A DNA stretch of 64,000 bases from the NCBI RefSeq assembly GCF_018619475.1, contig NZ_JAHFZG010000007.1, positions 1 to 64,000 of the forward strand. The letters are read 5' to 3'. The position numbers and the translations under genes were made by a program. Source of the stretch: Rhodomicrobium sp. Az07. GTDB lineage: Bacteria > Pseudomonadota > Alphaproteobacteria > Rhizobiales > Rhodomicrobiaceae. Shown here in pieces: positions 11,057 through 17,910 of the stretch. The notes under the pieces were generated by a model. It saw only the letters and a program-made list of their open reading frames with translations. It was not told the origin of the DNA and did no database searches. Position 1 is the first letter of the stretch, and each line of letters starts with the position of its first letter.

Positions 11057-11078
11057 GTGAGCGCTGAGTCGCGCTCAC
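11057..11078. promoter_or_regulatory. Hairpin upstream of cas8e
   Basis: GTGAGCG and CGCTCAC form perfect 7-bp arms around an 8-nt loop, 43 bp upstream of the cas8e start and 50 bp downstream of the preceding gene. There is no U-tract on either strand. It could be an operator, an RNA processing site or a weak attenuator. Only the symmetry is directly seen. Confidence 0.4.
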
Positions 11079-11127
11079 CGGAAAGCCTCGGATCAGGCTT
11101 GTCGACTGGTATATCAGGCGAGCGTCG

Positions 11128-11439
11128 TCAGATGAGGCAAAGACGATGCGCCGCCTCGCTCATCAGCTGGAACGACTGCCGGAACTGAACGAGATTAGGA
11201 TCCGGGAAATGGACATCGGGCTGTGGCAGGCGGCCGAGATCAACCGCACGAATGTATGCGTATCGCTCGTCTGTCAGGGCCGCAAATACAAATTCCGGCG
11301 CCAACTCCATTGCGATGCCGATCTGAGCCGGAGTCTCACGACGTTCATGCCGCGCCTTGATTTCCGCGACCTGTTCTTCAGACAAAATGATGTTTTCCGC
11401 AAAATTGCATTGCGGTTCTACGTCGATGACGGTATCCAA
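11128..11439 (-). CDS. Unrecognised small protein in cas locus, possible HTH
   Basis: I do not recognise this 103-aa protein. The start is a TTG at 11439, chosen because AAAAGGAGGT lies 5 nt upstream, the best ribosome-binding site in the cas region. The alternative ATG at 11475 would place that site inside the gene. Residues about 18-50 (ILSEEQVAEIKARHERRETP, then AQIGIAMELAPEFVFAAL) resemble the helix-turn-helix of Hin/resolvase-like or homeodomain-like DNA-binding segments. The remainder is short and acidic-aromatic. It sits between cas3 and cas8e in the same direction, downstream of a promoter-like sequence and a strong hairpin. A role in regulating cas8e-cas2 is a guess from position. 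Confidence 0.6.
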   Translation of the reverse strand: MDTVIDVEPQCNFAENIILSEEQVAEIKARHERRETPAQIGIAMELAPEFVFAALTDERYAYIRAVDLGRLPQPDVHFPDPNLVQFRQSFQLMSEAAHRLCLI

Positions 11440-11490
11440 GAGATACCTCCTTTTCGATTTGTGCTGGCTGCGCAATCAATTTGAGGTCAC

Positions 11491-11526
11491 AAGCCGGAAT
11501 GGGACTCCACTCCCATCCGGCTTTTT
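11491..11526 (+). terminator. Strong hairpin with U-tract on plus strand
   Basis: AAGCCGGA-A-TGGGA pairs with TCCCA-TCCGGCTT (13 pairs, one bulge) around the loop CTCCAC and is followed by TTTTT on the plus strand, so it is a textbook intrinsic terminator for rightward transcripts. No plus-strand gene lies upstream; it would stop antisense transcription from the cas genes. On the minus strand the same stem lies in the leader of the small gene, and an ATCCGGC at about 11529-11536 could pair with one arm to give an alternative fold. Confidence 0.65.
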
Positions 11527-11551
11527 CGTGCCGGATTTCGCCGACCATTTT

Positions 11552-11580
11552 CTTATAGCCAGCATTTTAGATAAACGCAA
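11552..11580 (-). promoter_or_regulatory. Candidate promoter for the small gene and cas8e-cas2
   Basis: On the minus strand TTGCGT (11580-11575), a 17-nt spacer and TATAAG (11557-11552) form a sigma70-like promoter about 110 bp before the TTG start of the small gene. Spacing is optimal and both hexamers match in four or five positions. It lies downstream of cas3 and could drive Cascade and adaptation genes separately from cas3. Confidence 0.45.
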
Positions 11581-11612
11581 GCCCATCATTACTCGCTTAC
11601 GCTCTATGCCTT

Positions 11613-11703
11613 CTGTTTTTCCCCGCGTGGGCGGGGAACGTAGACCAGCCTTACATATCGTTGACGCTGTATGCCGGTTCATCCCCGCGAGGGCGAGGAC
11701 AAG
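11613..11703 (-). CRISPR. Degenerate repeat-spacer-repeat relic
   Basis: Two damaged copies of the array repeat flank a 33-nt spacer-like sequence (11642-11674). The copy at 11613-11641 keeps 19 consecutive repeat bases (CCCCGCGTGGGCGGGGAAC) and has lost most of the handle arm. The copy at 11675-11703 keeps the first 15 bases and then has several substitutions. The copies start 62 bp apart, close to the 61-bp array period. They have the polarity of array blocks A and C. This looks like a decayed mini-array within the cas locus. Confidence 0.85.
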
Positions 11704-11789
11704 TCGGACGCTAAAGCCTTCCTGCAAACCTGTCAAACGCCGAGCTGGCATCCAGTGGGATGTGCGGCATATGCCACGAGGCAAGTGCG

Positions 11790-11866
11790 CCAAAAGCGGC
11801 TGCCCGGACGCTGACCGATTCGATGACCTCTGCTGCCGGTGGCTTCTCTCCAAAAGCGGCAGCCCA
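11790..11866. repeat. Short direct repeat downstream of cas3
   Basis: CCAAAAGCGGC, one variable base, then GCCC occurs at 11790 and again 60 bp later at 11850. It lies just past the cas3 stop. It does not resemble the CRISPR repeat. Significance is unknown. Confidence 0.5.
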
Positions 11867-11893
11867 GAATCCACCTCCGCGTCCCCCGTCCGC

Positions 11894-14599
11894 TCACACC
11901 TCGAACCGCAGCCCCAGTCGATCATCGTAAACCGCCGTCGCTGCCGGGCCATCCTTGCGCAGCACGGCTCCCCGCCACGGTTCGCCCTCGCCGCATTCCT
12001 CAAGAAGCAACAGCGGGATCTCCTGCTCCCACCTGCCCCAGTCCTTCTTCGCGGCGTCGACGGCGCGGGCGAGTTCGCCCTCCGGCTTCGGCACACCCTT
12101 CGCAAGCCGTTCCTGCACGCGCACCTCGGACAGCGCCCACGCACGCCGAGGCGCCGACGCACAGTTGCCTGTCGGCTTGCACCACGGCACCACCGCCCCG
12201 CCTTCCAGCCGCGCGAGCCTGAGCGTCACCGATAGTTCGTCTTCGAGGCGCGTAGAAATTTCCACGTCCGAGGTCCACGCAGTGTTGTCGATGCCGTAGC
12301 CTTCCTTGAGAGTCAGAAGGTTGATTCCGGCCACGCACCTGCCCGATATCGCCCCAGCCTCCGCTTTTATCGACGCGGCGTTCAAGGCGTCCGGAAACTG
12401 GAGCGGATCAGGGCCGTAAACCTTCGCGATGAGGTCGCGCAGCCCCTCGGGCGCGCGGATCTCGCCTGCGTCGAACAGCGCGCTGGCCGAACGCCAGACA
12501 ATGCCGTGATGATCGTAGACGGCTGCTGCGCGCTTGCTCATGCCGCGATACCAGTCGGCATCCACCGCGCTGTTTGGGTCCGGCGAGAAGATCAGCAGTT
12601 CGCGCGGCGCGAGGCGGCCTTCGCGGCCGGGATGCCGCCAGAGCCTTCCCGCGCGCTGGATGATGAGGTCGACCGGGGCGAGGTCGCTCACCATCGCGTC
12701 GACATCGTAGTCGAGGGATTGTTCCAGAATCTGCGTGCCGACGAGCACGAAACCGCGACGCTCGTCCGGCGTGCTGTCGCGCCCCAGCCTCGCCTGAATT
12801 TTCGCCTCGCGGTCGATGCGGTCGCCCATCGCGAAGCGCGCATGCAGAAGAAGCGGCTGAAGCCCCGCCTTCTCCAGCGCGTCGCAGGCTTCGATGGCGT
12901 CGTCCACCGCATTCCTGATCCAGGCGACCGGCGCGCCGTCACGGGCGAACGCCGCCACATGCGCGACGGCCTCCTCGAACGAGGCGATGCGACGGACCGG
13001 AACGCTTCGGCAAAGCTCCGCGCGCGCTTCGACCGGCGTCTCCTCGCATGAGCCGCGCGACACGGCGGTGATCAGCGGATAGGCGGCGCTCGACAGCAAT
13101 GCGGGCTCACCGCCCGAGCCCTTGCGCCACGCGTTGACGAGCCTGTTGCGCGTATCCTCCGCGAGAGTGGCCGAAAGGATGATCGTGGAGCCGCCGAGTG
13201 CCGCGTGAAACTCGATCAAACGCTCAAGCTCGCGCGAAACGTAAGCGTCGTAGCTGTGCGCCTCGTCCACGATCAGCACGCGGTCGGCGAGCGCCCAGAG
13301 GCGAAGCGCCTGATATTTGCGCGGCAACACCGCCAGAAGCGCCTGATCGACCGTGCCGACGCCGACATGCGCGAAGAACGCCTTGCGCCGGTCGTCCGCG
13401 ATCCAGCTTGCACAGGCATGCTGCGCCGTCTCATTGGCGTCGTCGCTTGCCGGATGGCTCACGGGCTTTGAGGCGTCGGCGTCCAGGATCGAGCCGGTGA
13501 ACCGGTCGTCGAGATCGCGGCGGCCATGCGCGAGCACCAGAGACGGCGCAGCATTCTGCGCGAACAGCCGACGATAAACGTCAGCCATTCGGCCGTACAT
13601 GGCGTTGGATGTGGCCATGGTCGGCAGCGCGAAGTAAATGCCGCTTGCGGCGTCGGCGGCGAGCAGGCGCTCGGCCAGGATCAGCGCGGCTTCTGTCTTT
13701 CCCGCGCCCGTCATATCTTCCACGATGAACAAATTCGGCCCGGCCGCAATCGGGATGGCTGCGGCACCCTTTTGCAGCGGGCTCAGTTCGGCATGCCCCC
13801 TGCTTATAGGCAGCAGGTCCGAAGCATCGAAAGCCTCGCGCGCGGCGGCGGGCAAAATCCCGGCTTTTTCGACTGCTTTGGTCGCCTGGCTGCGCGCATG
13901 CAGCCAGTAGCTCGAAAGATCGTCGGCGGTCTCGCGATATGCAAAGTATTCTTCATTCGAGCCGATCCAGTCGGCGAGAACCACGAGGCCAGCAAGCGCC
14001 CATGAAAATGCCGCGAGTTGCTTTGCGGACGGCTTGCCGCGAAGCACGGGGCCATCGCAGGGAATCAGCGCGAAGGCGCGGTCGAGAAAATCGTTGATCG
14101 GAGGCGCGATCGTTTCGACGCTCCGGCGCCAGAGGGTTGCGTTGGCCGGGATTTCCTTCGGGCGCCCGTGATGCGACATAACCGCGGTCAACAGCAGCGA
14201 AATGCCGCTGGCGCGGACTCCCGGCAGTTGTTCCTTGAAAAGAGACGCAAGTTCGAGTTCTCGGGCGATTCCGAAACCGAGTTCGGTGTGGTGCAGCGGT
14301 GCCTCTCCCGTGCCCGCGAAGCGGCGCAGTTCTTCCGGGCAGCGATCGGGAAGCTTCGACTGGAAATCGGGATGAAACTTGCCGAGATCGTGCAGCGCGG
14401 CGAGCCGCACAATAAGGCCGCGAAGCGCTTGGCGGTCCGCATCGAGAAGTTCCGCGAGCCGTTCGAGGTGCTTCGGAAGCCGATCCAGCAGGACATCGGC
14501 AACGGCCGCGACATCGAGCAGATGGAACGGGAGCGCGTGCAAATCGAGCGAGCCGTCAACTTTGAGACGCGATTTGGCCCAGAAAGAAAACATATTCAC
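11894..14599 (-). CDS. cas3: CRISPR helicase-nuclease Cas3, type I-E
   Basis: Cas3 is recruited by Cascade after target binding and nicks and unwinds the DNA. The 901-aa product (E. coli 888) has an N-terminal HD nuclease domain (His70-Asp71 in AALHDLGKFHPDFQ, then a conserved SHHGRP at about 142). A superfamily-2 helicase follows, with Walker A MTGAGKT (Lys301), DEAH at 445-448 in LIVDEAHSYDAYV, and motif VI in IIQRAGRLWRH. The start is a GTG at 14599, supported by AAGGAAG with 7-nt spacing; an ATG two codons later is possible. All key residues are present, so interference should be active. A 454-bp region with a CRISPR relic separates it from the small gene downstream. Confidence 0.97.
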   Translation of the reverse strand: MNMFSFWAKSRLKVDGSLDLHALPFHLLDVAAVADVLLDRLPKHLERLAELLDADRQALRGLIVRLAALHDLGKFHPDFQSKLPDRCPEELRRFAGTGEAPLHHTELGFGIARELELASLFKEQLPGVRASGISLLLTAVMSHHGRPKEIPANATLWRRSVETIAPPINDFLDRAFALIPCDGPVLRGKPSAKQLAAFSWALAGLVVLADWIGSNEEYFAYRETADDLSSYWLHARSQATKAVEKAGILPAAAREAFDASDLLPISRGHAELSPLQKGAAAIPIAAGPNLFIVEDMTGAGKTEAALILAERLLAADAASGIYFALPTMATSNAMYGRMADVYRRLFAQNAAPSLVLAHGRRDLDDRFTGSILDADASKPVSHPASDDANETAQHACASWIADDRRKAFFAHVGVGTVDQALLAVLPRKYQALRLWALADRVLIVDEAHSYDAYVSRELERLIEFHAALGGSTIILSATLAEDTRNRLVNAWRKGSGGEPALLSSAAYPLITAVSRGSCEETPVEARAELCRSVPVRRIASFEEAVAHVAAFARDGAPVAWIRNAVDDAIEACDALEKAGLQPLLLHARFAMGDRIDREAKIQARLGRDSTPDERRGFVLVGTQILEQSLDYDVDAMVSDLAPVDLIIQRAGRLWRHPGREGRLAPRELLIFSPDPNSAVDADWYRGMSKRAAAVYDHHGIVWRSASALFDAGEIRAPEGLRDLIAKVYGPDPLQFPDALNAASIKAEAGAISGRCVAGINLLTLKEGYGIDNTAWTSDVEISTRLEDELSVTLRLARLEGGAVVPWCKPTGNCASAPRRAWALSEVRVQERLAKGVPKPEGELARAVDAAKKDWGRWEQEIPLLLLEECGEGEPWRGAVLRKDGPAATAVYDDRLGLRFEV

Positions 14600-14903
14600 T
14601 GGTTATCTTCCTTAAAATCTTATCATCAATATAATTGATTAGGCTTGCGCGTGTGCGATCAAGCCGAAAATGGGACGTTTCCAATCTTTCCACAAAGACC
14701 CATCGCAAGGCGGCGCGCTGGTTCACGGCACCCGGCATGCGCGCGCGAGATCAAGACTGGCGCCCCTTCAGGCCATCGTCCAAAGCAGATGCGCCTTGAA
14801 AAGGTTGGATGCGTCACGCATGAACTGCAACTTTCTCGCCGGTCAGCAGCGCGAAAGAAGCAGGTGGGAAAATCCGGCGCGCTTGCTTGCCTCCCTGCTC
14901 TTT
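14600..14903. other. Intergenic region upstream of cas3
   Basis: These 304 bp separate lgt from cas3, both on the minus strand. The cas3-proximal 50 bp are markedly AT-rich and contain the palindrome described separately; the remainder shows no gene or clear repeat. It should hold the cas3 promoter and the 3' end of the lgt transcript. Confidence 0.6.
14625..14639 (-). promoter_or_regulatory. Palindrome at the presumed cas3 promoter
   Basis: ATCAAT-ATA-ATTGAT is a perfect inverted repeat ending 11 bp upstream of the cas3 Shine-Dalgarno. On the minus strand it overlaps TATATT, a plausible -10 element, so a bound repressor could block cas3 transcription. Whether it is an operator is inferred from position. 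Confidence 0.4.
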
Positions 14904-15755
14904 TCAGACTCGAACGGGCTCAACCGCCCTCCCCCGCCGCGCCGTCGCCACGAACCAAACCCCGAGCGCGATCATCGGCAGCGAATACACCACGCCCTCC
15001 GAGAAATACGCCGTCGTGAAGAACTGGCCGTAGTCCCACTCCTTGAAATACTCCGCGATGATGCGGAATACGCCATACGCCGCGAGGAAGACGCCGGTCA
15101 CAAACCCCGGCGCCCGCAGCGCAAGCCGCGTGTGCGTGAAGTAGCGCAGCAGAAGGAACATCACGACGCCCTCAAGCGCGGCCTCGTAAAGCTGCGTCGG
15201 ATGGCGCGGCCCGGCGGCGTCGCCCGCCAGCAGCACGCGCGCGGGAAAGTCCACCGCCCACGGAACATCGGCGAGTCGCCCGTAAATCTCGCCGTTTATG
15301 AAATTCGCCAGCCGCCCGAAGAACAGCCCGAACGGCACCGCCGCCGCCGACAAATCCATCAGCGAGCGCACGGGAATGCGGTTCAGCCGCGCGAAAATCC
15401 AGATCGCGAAGCCGACGCCAAGCAGCCCGCCGTGAAACGCCATGCCGCCTTCCCAGATGCGGAAAAAGCGCAAGGGATCGGCAAGAAGCGTCGACGGTTC
15501 ATAAAGGAGGAAAAAGCCGAGCCGCCCGCCCAGCACGGTGCCGAGCGTCGCCCAGAACAGGAAATCGTCGGCCTGATACGATGTGATCGGCGATGACCCA
15601 CCCCATATCCGCGCGTTCGCGCAGAGCTGCCGCATATAGAGCCAGCCGAGCAAAAGCCCGGCCATGTAGGCGAGGCCATACCAGCGCACGCCGAGCGGCC
15701 CGATATGCACCGCCACCGGGTCGTTGAACGGGAACGCAATCGCCATCAGGTCCAT
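14904..15755 (-). CDS. lgt: Prolipoprotein diacylglyceryl transferase
   Basis: Lgt transfers diacylglycerol from phosphatidylglycerol to the lipobox cysteine of prolipoproteins, the first step of lipoprotein maturation in the inner membrane. The 283-aa product has about seven hydrophobic segments, the motif GRLANFINGEIYGR (the Lgt signature), and MAFHGGLLGVGFAI with the conserved histidine. Alternative starts lie three codons in. Substrates such as BamE are encoded in the window. The gene precedes cas3 on the same strand, with a 304-bp gap that argues against shared transcription. Confidence 0.96.
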   Translation of the reverse strand: MDLMAIAFPFNDPVAVHIGPLGVRWYGLAYMAGLLLGWLYMRQLCANARIWGGSSPITSYQADDFLFWATLGTVLGGRLGFFLLYEPSTLLADPLRFFRIWEGGMAFHGGLLGVGFAIWIFARLNRIPVRSLMDLSAAAVPFGLFFGRLANFINGEIYGRLADVPWAVDFPARVLLAGDAAGPRHPTQLYEAALEGVVMFLLLRYFTHTRLALRAPGFVTGVFLAAYGVFRIIAEYFKEWDYGQFFTTAYFSEGVVYSLPMIALGVWFVATARRGRAVEPVRV

Positions 15756-15988
15756 CGTCAGCCTCCGCGCGCTTCGCTAGCTCCGCTTTAGCAGGAGACG
15801 GAGCGACCGCCAACCGGCGGTTGACGCTTGGCGTTCCGGCGGTCGCGCTCATCCGCGCGATAACCTCACGCAAGATCCATCGTTCAAAATCTTTGAGCAC
15901 ACGTCCCTCCTCGCCCGAGCGCCGAGTTTCGCAGCCTGACGGCGCTTCCGGTCCACGCAGTATTTGCTCTATATTAAACATATTATCG

Positions 15989-16000
15989 TTCTAAATTAGA
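15989..16000. promoter_or_regulatory. Candidate iron/haem-responsive operator
   Basis: TTCTAAATTAGA contains the perfect inverted repeat TCTAA-A-TTAGA and one full TTCTAAA half-site of the rhizobial iron control element bound by Irr. It lies 68 bp before the haem-utilisation gene hmuS in an AT-rich stretch, where the promoter is expected. The assignment to Irr rather than Fur/RirA is tentative. Confidence 0.4.
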
Positions 16001-16020
16001 TATTTACCATTGAAAACTGC

Positions 16021-16059
16021 CCTCGCGGCAGACTATACTGCCGCAAATTCAGGGCGAGG
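16021..16059 (+). promoter_or_regulatory. Hairpin in the hmuS leader
   Basis: GCGGCAG (16025-16031) and CTGCCGC (16038-16044) form a perfect 7-bp stem with a 6-nt loop. The flanking CCTC (16021-16024) can also pair with GAGG (16056-16059), which is part of the hmuS Shine-Dalgarno. A folded leader could therefore hide the ribosome site. No known riboswitch is recognised. Confidence 0.4.
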
Positions 16060-16067
16060 AGGACCGG

Positions 16068-17018
16068 ATGTTGGACGACGACATCCCGGCCCGTGGCAAG
16101 CGGCTTCGGGGCGGCGCACTCAGGGAAGCCATGCTTCGGCTGAGGGAAGAGGAAAAGCTTCGCGCGCGCGATGCCGCCACGCGTCTCGGCGTCAGCGAGG
16201 CGGAGTTCGTGGCGGCGAAGGTCGGTCACGAGGCGATCCGCCTGCAACCCGATTTCCCCGGTATGCTTCTCGCGCTTTCCGGCGTGGGCGAGGTGCTGGC
16301 GCTCACGCGCAACGAGCATTGCGTCCACGAGAAGCACGGCACGTTCGAAACCGTCGCCATCGAAGGCGAGCGGGGCATCGTGCGCGGCGGAGGTCTGGAC
16401 CTCCAGCTCTTCCTGCACCGCTGGCGGCACGCCTACAAGCTCACCGACGAGGGCGAGATGGGCATGATCATGACCAGCCTTCAGTTTTTCGACGCAGGCG
16501 GCATTGCGGTGCACAAGGTCTATCTCACCGAGAATACCGACCGCGACGCCTTCGATGCCATCGTCGGGCGCTTCATGCATGCCGAACAGTCCGATGAACT
16601 CGACGTGATGCCGGCGGACGCGCCTAGGCCCGCCGCTCCCGCAGACGGCGACCGCACCCGCGTCGCGCCGCGCGCACTCCGCATCCTGCTCGAAAAGGCG
16701 GCGGAAACGGCCACGCCGATCAGCGTCGTCGTGGAAAATTCCGGTGCGATCCAGAGCTACACCGGACCGATCTCGAAGGTCATGGCCACCGGCCCCTGGT
16801 ACAACATCCTCGACCCGCGCTTCAACATGCACCTGCATGAAGACGCCATCGATGCCGCGTGGGTGGTGCACGAACCATACGCCGACGGGATCGTTACCTC
16901 GCTCGAACTTTTTGACGCGCAAGGGCTCCGCATCGTGCGGATCCTTGCCCCCGGTCACCCTCAATCCCCGGTTTGGCACGCGATCGTGGCAAGCCTCCCC
17001 CTTCCTCATGCTGCTTAG
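16068..17018 (+). CDS. hmuS: Haem-degrading / haem-trafficking protein HmuS
   Basis: This 316-aa protein belongs to the HemS/ChuS/HmuS family, cytoplasmic proteins that accept haem from the ABC importer and store or degrade it. The family's two homologous halves are visible: each carries a version of LQLFLHRWRHAYKL / TGPISKVMATGPWYNILDPRFNMHL, in pieces around residues 108-125 and 230-255, followed by V(H)KVYLT- or SLELFDAQG-like segments. A GAGGAGGA ribosome site precedes the ATG. It heads a three-gene cluster with hmuT 10 bp downstream. The promoter region shows an Irr-like palindrome, so iron control is likely. Confidence 0.88.
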   Translation: MLDDDIPARGKRLRGGALREAMLRLREEEKLRARDAATRLGVSEAEFVAAKVGHEAIRLQPDFPGMLLALSGVGEVLALTRNEHCVHEKHGTFETVAIEGERGIVRGGGLDLQLFLHRWRHAYKLTDEGEMGMIMTSLQFFDAGGIAVHKVYLTENTDRDAFDAIVGRFMHAEQSDELDVMPADAPRPAAPADGDRTRVAPRALRILLEKAAETATPISVVVENSGAIQSYTGPISKVMATGPWYNILDPRFNMHLHEDAIDAAWVVHEPYADGIVTSLELFDAQGLRIVRILAPGHPQSPVWHAIVASLPLPHAA

Positions 17019-17028
17019 AGAGGTTCGA

Positions 17029-17910
17029 ATGAAGCCTGCGACTTCATTGCGGCTCCTTTTGCTTATGGCCGCTTTTGTTCTGGCCACGCTCCCCGCCGCA
17101 CGCGCGGCCGAAAGCGGAAAGCGGGTCGTCACCGTCGGCGGTGACGTCACCGAGATCGTCTTCGCGCTCGGCGAAGGGGAGCGCGTCGTCGGGCGGGACA
17201 CCACCTCCACCTTTCCGCCGGAGGCCGGACGCGTGCCCGATGTCGGCTATATGCGCCAGCTCGGCGCGGAGGGCGTGCTTTCGCTCAGGCCAGACGTCGT
17301 GATCGCTTCCGCCGGGGCCGGTCCCGCCGAGGTGCTGAAACAGATCGAATCCGCAGGCGTGCGCGTCGTGCGCGTCCCCGATCCGCACAGCGTCGACGGT
17401 CTTATCCAGAAAGTGACGGCCATCGCCGATGCGCTCGACGCGAAGGCGGCGGGCGCCGCGCTCACCGCAAAGCTTCAGCAAGACCTCACGAAGGCGAGAT
17501 CCGAGGTTGCCGGCATGCCGGGCCACCCGCGCGTTCTCTTCATCATCACCGCCGGGAGCGGGCCGCCGATGGCCGCCGGGACCGGAACCGCGGCGGACGC
17601 GCTGATCAAGCTCGCGGGCGGCGAGAACGTTTTCGCCGCGCACACAGGCTACAAGCCGATCTCGCTCGAAGCCGCCGCAGCAGCATCACCCGAAGCCATC
17701 GGGCTGATGGATCAGACGCTTCGAGAGATGGGCGGCGTCGACGCCGTCGCAAGCAATGCCGCGCTCCGGCTCACACCCGCCGCGAAGGAAAAGCGCATCT
17801 TCGGCCGCGAAGGCAGTTATCTCCTGAGCTTCGGCCCGCGCCTGCCGCAGGCATTGTCCGACTTCGCCCACGCCATCCGCGAGAAAGCGGCGGAGAAAGG
17901 AGCGCTGTGA
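17029..17910 (+). CDS. hmuT: Periplasmic haem-binding protein HmuT
   Basis: HmuT captures haem in the periplasm and delivers it to the HmuU permease. The 293-aa product has a signal peptide (residues 1-26, LLLLMAAFVLATLPAARAAE) and a class III periplasmic binding-protein fold: RVVTVGGDVTEIVFALGEGERVVGRD, in pieces, then LRPDVVIASAGAGP and a C-terminal LSFGPRLPQAL segment. The conserved haem-ligand tyrosine of ShuT is plausibly in the VGYMRQLG region (about residue 74). The start is the ATG just after the hmuS stop. The stop overlaps the hmuU start by 4 bp. Confidence 0.9.
   Translation: MKPATSLRLLLLMAAFVLATLPAARAAESGKRVVTVGGDVTEIVFALGEGERVVGRDTTSTFPPEAGRVPDVGYMRQLGAEGVLSLRPDVVIASAGAGPAEVLKQIESAGVRVVRVPDPHSVDGLIQKVTAIADALDAKAAGAALTAKLQQDLTKARSEVAGMPGHPRVLFIITAGSGPPMAAGTGTAADALIKLAGGENVFAAHTGYKPISLEAAAAASPEAIGLMDQTLREMGGVDAVASNAALRLTPAAKEKRIFGREGSYLLSFGPRLPQALSDFAHAIREKAAEKGAL

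Larger units (their letters stand above)
15756..16067. other. Divergent promoter region lgt / hmuS
   Basis: This 312-bp region lies between the diverging lgt and hmuS genes. The left two thirds is GC-rich with no visible gene. From about 15960 it turns AT-rich and contains an Irr-like palindrome, then a GC-rich hairpin just before hmuS. Confidence 0.6.

Noticed and set aside
9167-11188. A 673-aa plus-strand open frame over cse2-cas8e
   Set aside because: Shadow of the genes on the minus strand; no recognisable domain.
11146-11484. A 112-aa plus-strand frame opposite the small cas-locus gene
   Set aside because: It has no ribosome site and no HTH pattern, whereas the minus-strand frame has AAAAGGAGGT at the right distance.
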